Of a stretch of DNA of 64,000 nt, positions 34,881 through 48,559 are shown piece after piece (the first letter of the stretch is position 1; the number at the start of each line of letters is the position of its first letter). A program made the position numbers and the translations under genes. The DNA is from Heterobilharzia americana (lineage: Eukaryota > Platyhelminthes > Trematoda > Strigeidida > Schistosomatidae): the NCBI GenBank assembly GCA_944470555.2, contig OX104134.1, positions 109,982,701-110,046,700 on the forward strand, written 5' to 3'. Below the pieces are notes generated by a model. The model ran no database searches. It was not told the origin of the DNA and saw nothing but the letters and a program-made list of their open reading frames with translations.

Positions 34881-36380
34881 TTCTTTAAAATCTGCCACTG
34901 TCTGAATGAACCACCATAGAATGGTGAAACTTCAAGAAAACCATCTTTCGCATTGAATGAGCAATGAAGTCCTGGTTTTTTTTGTATCAAATTATCAATT
35001 ATGTTTAGAAATTATCATAATATCAAGACTAAGTTTTTATATCAAAACCATTTAACGAAAAAGACTACTGATTTTTTGAATAGAATAGCTTTCATAGTAG
35101 TGTCCATAGGTGATGGAACTAGTCACATTCTAGACCTTTTGTTTGAAAGGTAATAAAATTACTTTTCTGGGTGACGAGACTTGCCTTTCTTTGGGGATTA
35201 ACTGCCTATGAAATAAGTTTTTATAGTCTTGAAGTCACATATGCGCTTAATCTCCACTTCTTCCCTAAAATCGTTGTCGTTTTATAAAATACTTTCATCA
35301 TTTTGAGGGGTATAATAATACTTTCAAATCATCGAAACATTTGCAGCTATGAAGTTTTGGGTGTTTTCTGCAGTCTAAATGTTATGATCGACCTTACTAC
35401 GATCTGCATAGGTCTTAATTTTCAAATAGTACCTGCAGAAAACTCCAAACTACACCTAGTTAAAAAGGTATTTACATATCTTGTAGAAAGTAGAATACTA
35501 TTTCAGGAGTAGATAGTGTCTGATAAATTTCTGTTAATGATAACCAAAGATGAACAAGGCAACGAATTTGACATTGTTTTTCGGCAAGCGAAGATACTTT
35601 CCCCTCACGTTACAACAAGGTTTTACCTTGTTTCAATAACTTCAGATAACCCAAAACTATGTTTGAATGTTGGACAGGTAGATGTGTCACATCTTACGCA
35701 TCAAAAAGAAAAATACCATAACAATACATAAAGGTAGGGAAATCTTCAGTTGTAGAAAATTTGTGTTCAAAGGTTGGATTTTTATGGCTGAAGACGTTTT
35801 CAGGCTGTCTCTAGGAAATTTCTGAGAGTAAGAGCAACATTTTCGGACAGCTAAGATAAAATCAGGTACTTTGCTAATCTGAAACAGTTCACCTTATAAA
35901 TTTAGACAAAACAATTAGAAGACAGTTTGTCTGAAAGGTGACGCATTCCACCCTAATGCATTTCGAACAATCTGCTCACACAATTATCATGATATTCATG
36001 TAAAATATAAAAAAGGATAAGTGGGTTTGAAAAATAATTCATATAATATCCGGTCAAATTGTTAGTTCAGAGAAAGATAGCATATTACCCACCTTTGTAA
36101 TAATGATGAGCTACCAAGGAAAGTTAAATGCAAAGCAAACTGTTTTTGAATACGTAAAAGAGGTCTGAACTTTCTTATATCTAGAGCTTTAACACAGTAT
36201 GTGTTTCAATAAGATTTGTAAATACGCTCGGCAGATGTGAACAAACCACCCTTCGGACTCATTTGAGTGATATTTTTCAGCTATAGACGAAGTAAGACTG
36301 TGACCCAATGTGCTACCCTGATTGAAATGTCCTGTCATGACAAAAAGGTCTATCTAAAACAAAAAGCAACCTCGCTTGGT
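34881..36380. other. Tectonic intron 6 between PLE and RTE copy B
   Basis: AT-rich. Plus-strand open stretches at 35303-35512 and 35516-35731 are separated by a stop and have no recognisable domain. Left uncalled. Confidence 0.3.
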
Positions 36381-36927
36381 TAACTAGTTCACTAATTACT
36401 AGCCGGTCCTAACCCCGAGTAAAGAGGGAAGCTTGGACATAGGGCTAGCAACCATACCCCGTAAAACAAATCCAATCCCTAAAGAAACTTCAAGCCACAA
36501 AGAAATTATAAAAAATAAAAACAAACTTATTCCTTGCTGGAATCGGAGAGATGAAATGACGCCGGTTGCTGAAAGCCTTCAAGAAGCCAGTCGGCCGATG
36601 TGTCTCCTCTCGCTCGATGAAAGTGAAAGTGCAAGTAAGGATGGGGACATAGAATCTCCGCACCATGTTTGAACCCAGCAAGGCAGTCCAGATTGCAAAC
36701 GAGATGAAGAGGTATGGATGGCATGGAAGTGCTTGGAATCTGTGAAAGCAGATGGAATGGAAGTGGACTCTCCAAACTGTCAACTGGAGAATCAATAATC
36801 TACTCCGATATTGCCACCAAGACGACAACCACGAGCACACTGAGTTTCAAAGTGGCTATCATGATGTCCCAAACAGCATCGAAGGCTGTCCCTCATGCAG
36901 TAGGAACCAATCTCCTCCTGCAGGATC

Positions 36928-37461
36928 ATGACAGAAAGGTTCAACTCAAAAGGAAGGAAGCAAAGTCACAATCATACAACGCCACGCTATGCACCTACAA
37001 ATTATGCAGAGCAAGAGAAAAACGAGGAAGTCTACAGACAACTGCAATCAACACTGGACATGACTCCAGTTGGCAATATCAAAATTCTAATGGGCAACAT
37101 GAATGCCAAACTCGGAGCAGACAACACAAGAAGAGAACTAACCATGGGTCGAGAAGAGCTCGGTGAGGTGATGAACGAGAATGGAGAATTGTTTGCAGAA
37201 TTCTGTGCATTCAACGATTCCGTGATTCGAGGTGAGGCAGTGTGTTCAAGCACAAGGATATCCACAAAGCGACATCGATTTCACCAGACACCAGGACACA
37301 CCACTAAAAATCAGATCGACTTCATCTCAATCTCAAGAAAATGGAGACGCGGTCTACTTGACACAACGTCAAGAAGAGGAGCAGATGTAGGCTCCGACCA
37401 CTATCTAGTGCAAGGAACCCACCTTCCAAATCAAGTTAAAAGCCTTCAAGGAAGCTGGTGA
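36928..37461 (+). pseudogene. Endonuclease part of RTE copy B
   Basis: Base-for-base the same as 30043-30576, including the Asn in the GDFN block and the tandem stops that follow. Confidence 0.75.
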
Positions 37462-38039
37462 TAGACCGCAGTTCAAGTTCAACACCCACGACAGAAACTG
37501 AAGGACAAAACTACAAAGGAAATCTTCACGGCAGCCAGCCATCAAGACAAAATAGGAGATATCGAGCAACATATCTGAAGAAACCTGTGTGGATGAGTAC
37601 TGGAACTCTCTGAAAGCCATGTGGAAGGAAACCTGCATAACCATATTAGGAAGGAAGAAGAAAGAAGATAAGGAATGGATCGCAATGGACACATGGAAGC
37701 TGAGAGAGGAGAGGAGGATGGTGAAGCAGAAGATAAACCAGTGCAAGGACGCTCAACGACAAGAGGAACTGAGTACAATGTATAAAACACTGAACAAAAA
37801 AGTGAAGAAGAGTGCACGCAAAGACAAAAGAAACTTCTACGAAACACTGGCAAGTGAAGCAGAACAGGCTGTAGGTAGGAGAGAACTGAAAACATTGTAT
37901 CAAATAACCAGGTTACTATCTGGGATGGAAGAGATCAACACACATGAAGCCAATAAAAGATGATGAAGGGAATTTAACTACCGAAGAAGAGAAACAAAGG
38001 AAACAATGGGCTGACCACTTCGAAAAGCTCTTGAATCGA

Positions 38040-38066
38040 CCACCACCACCACCACCACCACCACCA
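38040..38066 (+). repeat. (CCA)9 tract in RTE copy B
   Basis: Same length and flanks as the tract at 31155-31181. Confidence 0.9.
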
Positions 38067-38164
38067 CATTCAACTCGTCCAGAAATACCACATGCAGCCA
38101 CAGAACTACCAGTAAATATAAGCCCTCCGACAAAAGCAGAAGTGAAGTCGTTAACGCCATAAAG

Positions 38165-39650
38165 CTACTGAAATTCGGGAAAGCAGCAGGACCAGATGGA
38201 ATTCCACCAGAAGCACTGAAAACAGGTGCAGAGACAACAGCGGACATGCTCACACCACACCACTATTGCAGAAGGTTTGCAGGGAAGGAAGGAAATGTAC
38301 CTGACCACTGATTGGAAGAAGGGCTACCTTGTCAAACTTCTAAAGAAGGGTGACCTAAGTCTTTACAAGAACTGTCGCGGAATCACGATCCTGTCCACTC
38401 CAAGCAAAATATTATGCCGCATCATCCTGGAGAGACTAAAGGATGCACTAGATTCAAAACTACGACCGGAACAGGCTGGCTGGATTCAGGAAGTACAAAT
38501 CATGTGCCGACCAAATTGCAACGCTACGCTATGCATCATCATTGAACAGAGTATAGAATGCCAGTCAACTCTCTACCTCAACTTCATCGACTTTGAAAAG
38601 ACCTTTGACAGCGTCGACTGAGATGTAATTTGGAAACTGCTTCAATACTACGGAATACCACAAACCTTTATCAGCCTCATTCAACAACTATATGAAGACA
38701 CCACATGCCAAATAATTCACAATGGAAAGCTCAGTGATGCTTTTGAAGTGAAGACAGGAGACGGGAGTGAAACAGGGTTGCCTACTATCCTCTATGATAT
38801 TCCTGATTGTGGTCGACTGGACTGGGTCATGGAGCAAACGGTGGGGAGCGAGAAGAGGGGGATACGCTAGCTGGACCGATGAGAAGACCACAGAAGAAGA
38901 TTTGGATTTCGCCGATGACTTGTGTCTAATGTCACACAAACTTGAAGATCTACAGGCGAAAACTAACAAGTTGACAGAAGAGGCAGAGCAGCGAAGACGG
39001 ACTTCATTCAGGTGAACATGGAGAAGACGGAGGTGATGACGACACCGCACCACCACCAACAACAACAACAAACTCCAATCACCATCAACGGGAGAAACTG
39101 AAAGGAAGTAGCCTCTTTCACCTATCTCGGCAGCACTGTTTCAACTAGAGGGGGGCATAGACGAGGACGCCAAAGGCAGGATCGGGAAAGCAAGACAGGC
39201 TTTCTTTAGCCTGAAACCAGTGTGGAGATCTTCTGCATTCAGCATGTAGAACAAGATCGGGATTTTCAGCACCAACGTGAAGTCAGTGCTTCTGTATGAT
39301 GGTTCAGAGACTTGGCGCGTTATGAAAGGCATTTCCGATAAACTACAGACATTCATCAACAACTGCTTACGGTCGCTACTGACGAGGAGATGGCCAGAAA
39401 GAATAAGCAACAAGGAGCTCTGGGGACGAACGAACCAAGAACCTATCACATAACAAATATGTAGAAGGAAGTGGAAATTGATTGTGCATACACTGAGAAG
39501 GCCGACTGGGGACATCACGTGTCAGGCCAGGCACTCGAGTGGAACCCCCATGGGAGGTGATGAGTTGGACGTCCGGGGGTGACATGGAGGAGATCGTGTG
39601 AGGAGGAAATGAGAGCTTCTGGGCTGTTGTGGAGCCAGGTTCAAAAGATT
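38165..39650 (+). pseudogene. Reverse transcriptase part of RTE copy B
   Basis: Identical to copy A up to 39185. After that the C-terminal block (LLYDGSETWRVMKGI, then a WIG-type region) is a differently decayed version with its own frameshifts. Confidence 0.75.
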
Positions 39651-39735
39651 TCGGGGAACAGAGTTCATTGGAGACGTGCTGCTGAAGCCCTAAGTTCCAT
39701 TAGGAACCCAAAGGACTAATAATAATAATAATAAA

Positions 39736-40379
39736 ACAAATAACGTAAGTAGGTACATTATGATGGGAGTCCGAGGGCGAAGTCAGAATGCTTTCTGGCA
39801 GGTGTAAGGGTAGGAAGGTGGAAGACCAGTAGTACTATACAGATGCTAGTTTCCGCATGAGAAAAGGGGGTTGGAATCAGTCGGCCTCTGATATTCAGGT
39901 GACGGAGAAATCGGTTTTCCTGCCTACCATTAGCGTAATCTAGTCTCAACCAAAAGATGTTGAAAGGTCTTTTGCAACAGGTCTCAAGCAGAAGTCCCAT
40001 AGGCTCTGCAATCACGTAGAACCAATCCCTTCTCTCTTTCAGATAGGTTGTAGAAACAAATTCCATATAGAGACTGGGAGGAACCAACTACCTATAGACC
40101 TCTAGCAGCATACAAAACCCGAATAGGCATAACCTACCCTGTATACCTTTGTCTCCTTCCTTGCCTTCACTCCCTGTTATCACTATTAAGCCTCTTGAAA
40201 CTTACCCAAACTTTCATCCTGCAACCATTGTAATTGATCAGAGCCAGAGGAACACTTCATATTTTCCTATAGCCCCACTACCAATTACACACTAAAAGTT
40301 TCAACATCTGGACCCTTCGATAAATCGTACAACAAATATATGTTACTAAACACTGGAATATCAATCCATAGATGCTTGC
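39736..40379. other. Intron sequence, possibly the 5' region of the next LINE
   Basis: Moderately GC-rich, no coding signal. It may be the 5' untranslated region of the element that follows, as the similar stretch before 15380 may be. Confidence 0.3.
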
Positions 40380-42440
40380 TGTGATTCTAAGACATGTATA
40401 CAGAACTCGAGTGTGGTTATTAAACAGACCTCACCTGGCAAATGCAAAGAGTATGCGAAATTCACATTACGAGCGTCTGGAGATTCAATAGCTAGCTCTC
40501 GTGGATTTGCTGGTGTAGGCACAGCATTTGGTTCCCAAACAGAAAGTGCACTTCTTGACTGGATGACAGTAAACAGCCTTCAGTGTGAAGTCTGACTGAA
40601 TGGACCTGTAAGAACTAGGGAGGATCGTGAGATCAACCAATGCCTATTCATAATCCCCACCTATGCGTAGACCGACTGCAGTTTAGATGATGGAAAGGAT
40701 GAATTCCATCTGAAGCGTTCGATTTCTTGACGGTAAGCAAAACGTAGTCGCAATAGCAGGTGACTTCAACACATAATTTGGAAAATTGTGCCAATCGGAA
40801 AGGTACCTTGGAGGTATCTAAGGAATCCTATATCAACGAACCGACAACAGTGATCGTTTGCTGCAGTTTTGTTTTGACAATCACAATTCAATTCTTCTCG
40901 AAGTTGGCAAGGCTATTTCAAAGTTGAAAACATGTAAGGGAGCAGTGGGACCTGATGGCTCGATAATCAAAGTTCTTAAGGATAGATGTGAGAAATCGTT
41001 GAGTAGAGTAACGAATGTTCTAGGTGATGCATGTGAGACAGGTAGTCCCATCAGATTGGTCCACTTCACTGATCATTCCAGTTTATAAGAAGGTAGAGAA
41101 GTCTTCTTCCAACCTCTTCCGACCATAAGGAAATCAGTTTAACTAGCTTCGTATCAAAGATCCTTGGGCTCGTAGTTATCCAATGCCCAACAAGAACTCG
41201 AGGACAACAAACTCGAGAAAACCAGTCAGGTTTCAAACGTGGATGAGGGTGTATTGATCAAATCTTCACCGTTTGACAGGTTCTCGAAAACAGGTTTACT
41301 AACTATTGGCTGACACTTGTCATATTTCTTGACCTGGAGCCAGTGTTCGACTTTTTAAGTGTCAGGTGTTGTGGCAGTATCTAACTGTGAAAGGAATACC
41401 GATCAATTACGGAACTCTAATCAAAGCCCTATACTCGAACTCATGTAGACATGTAAGGACTTATGAGGAGTTGTCATCTTAATTGACAATAATCTGTAAA
41501 GTCCCACTAGGCATGCCCATTACTGCCGTTCATGTTTTGACATAGTTATAGATTTACTGATGGATATAACCCTAGGTACTTCTGGCTTGAGAGGGATTTA
41601 CTTACTCTGAGGAAGGCAGCTGGTCGACTCGGAGTAGACTGTCGACATAGTTAGGAGAAGACATTGAAAGAATGCAGAGTTTTGTTAACACATTAAACAG
41701 ACATCTGAATATGGTTAGCATGAGGTGTTTGCGATCAGACGTAAGATGATTCTTCATAACTGCTTTGGAGCTACTGCCAGTTTAAGGAGTGAGAGTGAAG
41801 CGGTAGAGTGCGTTGACGACTTCAAATACTTTGGAAGTTGCATCACCCTGGACGGACCGGTTGCTCACAAAATCACAGTCCGGATACAGAAGCCGGCCAG
41901 GCATTTGCCAAGCAACGTTAACTGTGTCATCTGAAAAGTATCTTAGTAAGATAGATTAAAGGACGAATATATTGCACTGCAGTCCACCCCATCCTATTAT
42001 ACGACTGTGAGATATGGCAGTTGAAGGCAGATATGTAAAGATAAATGACCTTTGACTGTAGGTGTTTTCGCAGCACTTCTCATGTACGGTGGGATCACCA
42101 TGTGACCAATGTTAAGGCTAAAGGAGGAAAGCAAATCAGTTGACGAAGTTGTCAAACTTCAGTGACTCAGGCAGTTCAGACATGTGTTGCGTATGGAGAG
42201 CCACCACCCATTTCGAAGTGATGTGTTAGCTGAAGTGGAATTGGGTTGACCACAGCGACTAGACCAAGACTTTGCATTAGTCCATGAAGTCTCTGACTGT
42301 TGATCTAAGCCTTTTAGGAGGGTGTAGACTGTGTGATTGGGGTCCTCATGACGACAGAAACAAATGATAGGAGACGCTTGGTATCATAGCTGAAAATCAA
42401 TCACAATGGTGCGGATGTATTGACTCTTTGATATCTTTAA
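40380..42440 (+). mobile_element. Decayed non-LTR retrotransposon with internal deletion (same family as 15380)
   Basis: The 5' part (GATTCTAAGACATGTATACAG...) matches the start of the element at 15380. Endonuclease: VAIAGDFNT near 40752-40771. It jumps within about 190 bases to the RT block KGAVGPDGS near 40938-40960, whereas in the 15380 copy the same two blocks are about 950 bases apart, so roughly 760 bases are missing. RT C-terminal: SEAVECVDDFKYFGSCITLD near 41800-41850, then FRHVLRMESHHPF. The RT is full of stops. It lies in tectonic intron 6, antisense to the gene. Confidence 0.65.
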
Positions 42441-43711
42441 GTTTGTAACATTTTCACAAACCTTAACTTTAAAATCCCTTCTCTTCCCCTGCACTTTTTC
42501 TTTGAAAGCTGCTGTGAAGTGCGTTAACTTGAACTGGTGAATTTCTGAGCGAAGTTCTACGTTGGTCTTGTCCTTACCTCCGCCTTTCATATATGTGTAA
42601 AGATAAATTCATATAAACTGATAAATGTAATAGGTTGTGACCCTATCGTTCAAATGCTGCGACGGTTATATATTATTAAATATCGGTTATTTTTTAAGTC
42701 CACTTACTTTTTGTTATGCCTTATATGAATATGTACGACAAAATAATGTATGACTATATTGTTCCAAATATATTGTGCTAATACATCGCACGGTTTAGAC
42801 GAACCATGACTTCATTAATTGATTTTTTCTCACCTAATTTTTCAAATTGCTGTGATATGCTTTTTGATACAGAATGCTGAGATAAATACGCGGGACACAG
42901 CAAAGTCATCTCAGTTAGTGAACGCTAATCACTTCTATTAACCTGTTCATATCTGATACTCTATATTTGGTGCTGAGTTTTAATATTGTCAATTTTGTCG
43001 TTTCAATAAGCGCAACCAAAGTTACAAAAAAAAAGGGATAATCAGATACCAAACACCTTATTAAGTCTCATTCCTTAGTAGTTATATTTCATCAGAAAGA
43101 CCAAAATATGATACAACACTGCAATGTACATTAACACACGTAGTTGTTGTACTAACATCTACTATTGATTGTAGACAGTGCAATTTATCCAGCACTATAT
43201 GAAAGTTTAGTATATGAAATCAACCATTTGTCTGAAGGATGAGAGGTAACTTCAAATGAATGCATTTGCAATAATCTAGTTCTTTCTATGTCCTTGTGTT
43301 AAGTGAACTCTCACCACTAAATAGTAATGATAATTTTTTCTATAGCACTGATAATGAAGTCAGTAATAAATCTTAGTTGTACGAACTTCCAAGGAAATCT
43401 TTGTTACAGTTTTTAACGTGTGAATTACGCTACAGTGATCTTTCTTAGAAAAACACTGGATATACTTTATTTTAGTTGGTTGAGGTAGAGAAAAATATGT
43501 CGACAAAGTTGCCAAGCCGAACACTGAAAGAAATATTCTAAATTAAGACGTGAGACAGGTTTAATAAGTGCATCTCATTCTGACTTTTAATTATCATTTT
43601 GGAGACTGGAATTTTGTGTAGGCAAATTATATTTGTATATTAAACAGACGAATTATTCTGGAAAAAATATTTAAAAATATTTTTATGTACTTCAGAAACA
43701 GTATGTCTGAC
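42441..43711. other. Tectonic intron 6, part next to exon 6
   Basis: AT-rich, nothing recognised. Confidence 0.3.
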
Positions 43712-43828
43712 CTGAACGAATTCAACTTCATATTTCTGCATAAATGCTTCGGGCACATCACCAATCGTAGCATAAATTTCCATCCCGGTAATTAAACCGA
43801 TTACTTCATATGTAATTTTGATATACAC
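43712..43828 (-). CDS. TCTN: Tectonic, exon 6
   Basis: 117 nt, acceptor ccccctatttttag and donor CAG|GTCAGA on the minus strand, phase 0 to 0. It encodes VYIKITYEVIGLITGMEIYA and ends FMQKYEVEFVQ. In tectonics a Y-I....G.I beta-strand segment ending in a Q+F.V.F pattern directly precedes the SGNPGY segment, exactly as here. Confidence 0.85.
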
Positions 43829-46499
43829 CTAAAAATAGGGGGAATGATATATATTTAGTAATAGACTATAAAGCTAATTCATATTACATCCACGACATTT
43901 CATTTTGTATGAATGAGGCAAGATATGTCTGCTATGTAAGTACCGAATTGGGAGTAGATATACAAAATGCATCTTCCATCATCATCAGCATTAACATAAG
44001 ACCAAGCATTATTCCACAATGGTCCAAGTTGACACCTCATATCAGCACAATAAATAAGATGAAAGGTGAAGAAAGAAAAATCTGTCAAAAGCAGTAAGAA
44101 GTAGTAAAAGCGAGGAAGGAGGTTAGAGTAAGGGTAAAACTTTCGCACTGTGATAGGGTATAACTCCATATTAGATTTTTTGTTTGATATACAGCATACA
44201 GGGGTACGGTATTGCTTGCTGAATGACTTTTAGAGCAGAATTTATTGCTCATATTCATATGAAAATAATCATTCGACCTTCAAACTTTCTTTATATAGCC
44301 AACAGTTCATCAACTTAATGGTAATAAAATTTTCCATATATCTGCAATATGTGATGAGATGAAGGAGTGAGGAAATACTGAATTCACTCTATCCATCTTT
44401 ACTATAACTAGAACACAGGTTTATCGAGGCATCCGCACAGGATCCCATGTGCCAATAGAGACCGATCAATTCGATCCAGTCAATGACGGTATAATACGAG
44501 CAATAGCACATTTCACCCCCTATTGTTAGCCAGGGCACCGCTGAAGACCAGTCCTGTAGCAACTAACTCAATTTGAATGGCAAGAAACACATTCCAAACA
44601 TTCTCAAATTGCCACTCAAAGTGTTTAGAAGACCCTGCAACTTGTCAGCATCTCCACTTAACAGGACTGTAATCTGCCTATTCTAGATCTACCAGGCGTT
44701 CCGCTTACATACTATGAACTTATTAATGTAAGATTTGTGATGAGCTACGTACCTACAGCTTTGAATTCACATCAGTCAGTCAGCCCTAACAGGAGCCTAA
44801 CATTACTTCACAACGGTCTAAGTCGCCACAGCTCATATCAACGCATTAAGGTAGTCGACATCAAAATGAAAAGTGAGGAAAGTAATCAAACTGAAAGAAA
44901 GTTTTGAAAAAAGAACAAAAAGGAATGAGGTGATAAGGCATTCACGTAGTTCACTGTACCTACTAAGTGTCTAGCAATCGTACTGGTTAAACTGCTTAGT
45001 TCCTTCAGTTTCCGACATTTTGGAAAGTGTTCAAGAAATCTGAGCAAAGCTCTTCTTTGTGTCCTTCTAATATATTTTCTTTGACAAATATGCGTAAATT
45101 AGTACAGAGTTGGAGTTAACATATGATGAATAACTGTCAATTATCTAACTGAGCCAGAGATAAAGCTGTTTGAGACCTAGTTGCAGGATATGTCTTGATC
45201 AGTACATTTGATTGTCTTCTACAAAATCACCTTTAAAATCGTCATGAATAAGGACTGACAGTTTGCTAACTGTTACTTGTATTTAATTCTGTTGAATTTG
45301 TTCATCCAAAAAGAAGCAGTCGTTAATCTTTCACCGTTCTTGTAGCCCGTTTTTAGCCAATTTTCATATTCCATTGTGTCACTTTTCATCGTCGTCACTA
45401 GAAGTGGACCTTTTAATTCACCCTGAGCTTCGGTTTTGCTTCACAGAGTTCAGGTTGTCATACTTTGTTCCTGACTTAACTCATCTATTTACTGGTTTTA
45501 TTTACGTAATCTTTTTCTTGATGGTACTACAACTGTATAAGCCTAACACTCACAGCATACAGAAAGTAAAGCAATGCAAGAAGTATCTGGCTTTTCCTAT
45601 CATGCTACTCGGAAATTTGAAGTTATCAAAAAAGCTAAATGTTTCCTGAATATCATCTAGAAGTTGGCATCCGAAAGGAAAGTTAACCGTTGTGACAACA
45701 TTTCATCTCTTTTCACTGTGGAGTACACTAAGAATGTTCTGCGGCAGACTGAAAGTCGAGTTTACAAATTACCTACAAGATGTTGTAAAGGTGACTTTGA
45801 AAAGGCTACATAAAACAAGGTAAAGCGATTATCTTCAGGTTCTTTCATCTCCAGGGATATCAGATCAAGCCTGAAAACTACTAACAGTAAGACCATATCA
45901 GCTTCCAGTGAAAGAAACGGAGAAGAGCAAGTCATTGGCATCTAAAAAGGCATGTAATCCGCAAGTCATACCAGTTGAGCGAGCCACATAGTGACGAATT
46001 GTGCACAAAAGGGGATCACATTTCAATGATAAGGTTGTTAAACCAGGATCTCCGTCAGATTTCCACATCAAATGACTCTGAGAAATGACAAGTAGTTAGA
46101 AATAAGTGGCACACTAAGAAGCCAGTTACATTCATCAAATCAACTGTTATTCCTTAACCGACAGTAGACAAATTAGAACTCCGAGAAAAGTTTGTAGTCT
46201 TTCACAGAGATAAAGAAAATAGGGATACGCAACCATGTGACAATTTGGTAAGTATACCAAAAGTCATTATATTCAAGAATAAAGAAAACAAAGGTAGTTC
46301 CTGCTCAAAACAGATTTCCACTACTTAAAGTCATCTTCAAGTCAACAGTCGGGGGAACTCTTAGTCTAAGGAATTCTCATAAACTTCAAGGAGCTGATAT
46401 GTGTGTGCATATGGATTTGTCTATTGCTAATCAGAAAAAGAAAACGAGAAGCAGAGAAAGAACTGCAGTTCCGATTAGCACCAGGACATAGAGATCTAA
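43829..46499. other. Tectonic intron with scattered repeat pieces
   Basis: 43970-44100 and 44755-44900 are diverged copies of one repeat (CATCAG..., CACAA.GGTC.AAGT.G.CA..TCATATCA). 44165-44260 carries the left arm of the foldback repeat seen at 55653. 44424-44450 (GAGGCATCCGCACAGGATCCC) matches 49070-49095. 45650-46499 may hold the ORF1 region of the CR1-like element that follows. No host exon found. Confidence 0.4.
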
Positions 46500-48559
46500 A
46501 AGTGGTGGGTTTTTGTGTAGTAAGGCCTTGGAAAGAAATCACGCAGAAGCCACTGTGGATAGGACGGAAACTGACTTAAATGGTTTCGTCGTCTTGTATA
46601 CAAATGCACATAGTCTCCTGAATAAATGGAGCAAGCTAAGTGACATAGTAAGCACAGAAAGCTTTCTAACACAGGAAACATGGATCGCCTCTGAAATCGG
46701 TGATTGTTAAGCACATTTATAAGGATTCTTTCTTTTTCGAAGTGATACATTTGCACCCAAAGGTGGTGGTGTCATCCTTTACGCGAAAAACACCCTAACT
46801 TAAAGTTATAGAAATAATTGCCCACAAAAGTGGGACACGTCAAACGCTACGTTGCCAACTGAACTGCATGTGATATGATTTTAATCTAGTCGCAGTATAC
46901 ATTAGGCCTGAATGTGAGGTGAAAGACTTCCTCCTGAATAAACTGACGCTCTAGGTGTATAAATGCAGCATCATGTAATTCCTCGGGTCATACATTATTT
47001 GAAACACCAATTCTCTTGGTTCCTATATAGTACATTATCACAGTAACCCGATACGATTATCAGTACACCTCACCATTTCTAGACACAGTGTTCTACCATG
47101 CAAATTATGTAAGATCAACGAAGAACCTCGCACACCTTGGTAAAGGTGACCATGGTGAATTCCTCGTCAGATTCACAGCAGCTGTTTTGTTCCAGACAAG
47201 TATCCCAGATAAACCTGTGTAGAAAGTCAACATCGCAACTAATAACTCAACAGCCTCTTCTGAAGACTTCAACCATGAGGTCTCAGTTAAGGCTCTATAG
47301 TGTGCCTTCAAACAGTTTTACGCTCGATTTACTCAACAGTTCATTGAGTGGGCTCTCCCTTGGGGACGGAAACACTAGTTTATAAGGATAAATGGTACAG
47401 TTTGAAGTTTACTACGACTTAAGGAAACGTAGTGGGGTTTTGTCACTAACCTGGGTACTCCCAAGGTGAAGAAGCATTGCGAAAAAGCCCGAGCTAAATG
47501 TATCACTGCTATCCACCGTTGCCGCATGTGCTTCAAAATATGTCTCACTTAGGCTGCAGTAGAACACCCCGAGGCTATTTTTTGATATGAGTCACAAAAA
47601 TAAAACGTATCGTGGTATCTCCACCATAATCAAAGAAACGCAAACTAATCAGCCAACTGAAGGAGATAAAGACAAAGGAGAGGCTATTGGTGGATATTTT
47701 GTTACGGCTCATACCCAGGAATCTCTAATGTACATGATTTCAACAGTAGAGGCAGTGACATCCAACAGAATAATCCCTATGGGCATTTATCACAATGGGA
47801 TATTTAAGTTCTCTGGATAAGTGAAAGTAAAACAGACCGATAAAATATACCTAAGGCTGCTTGCACAACTAACACTTCATGTAGCTGGTTCGTTGACTAC
47901 TAGATTTATATTGTCCTTCAGCCAGGGTATACTGGAAGGACGCCATAGTCACACCTAGTCACAAGGCAAGCTATAGGCAACACCAATCAAATTACAAACT
48001 GATAACCTTGACTTGTACTCAAGTTAGAATCGTAGTGAGAATAATCAAGAAACCATTACGTTCCACTTAAGGAGTAAAACTATTATCATATTCCTAAAAT
48101 GGCGTTGCCAGGAGTTCCTTGCGCCTGACAAACCTCAACGTCAGAGAAAGTTGGATTAAGTTTGAGGATAACTAGAAGTCTGAAGATGTCATTTTCACAG
48201 ACTTTAGTAAGGAGTTCTATAAGTTGCATTACTTCAGGCTGCTCAATGAAACTTGGAAGTTACGGAATCATCTGCAGTCTGCTTGCCTGAATCACAGGGC
48301 TCCTTTTTAGTATGAGACAAGAAGTAAGAATCATTCTCAACTCTCCTCTTCGAAATCGGGTCAGGGCGTAGTGCCTCGAGACACAACCCTAGATCCTTTA
48401 CTATTTCTCTTGTATTTAAATGAAAAACCGAGTGCTACATAAGCCCTCCGTATGTAAAATCTGTTGAAAAATAAGGGATGATGACGATCTACTCACACTC
48501 CAGACATTTAAACAGTTTACATACTAAAACATGCAGTTTTCTATCATTGGTTGGACAGA

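Larger units (their letters stand above)
36381..39735 (+). mobile_element. RTE-like (SR2-like) non-LTR retrotransposon, copy B
   Basis: Same family, strand and layout as copy A, exactly 6885 bases downstream for every matching feature from 36381 to 39185, with no indel. It contains the same stops and frameshifts, the FADD box at 38908-38919 and the same CCA tract. From 39186 to its end it resembles copy A only loosely, with many indels. The 3' end is a (TAA)n tail (39717-39734). It lies in tectonic intron 6, antisense to the gene. The 5' flanks of A and B differ, so the shared block starts at the element boundary. Confidence 0.85.
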
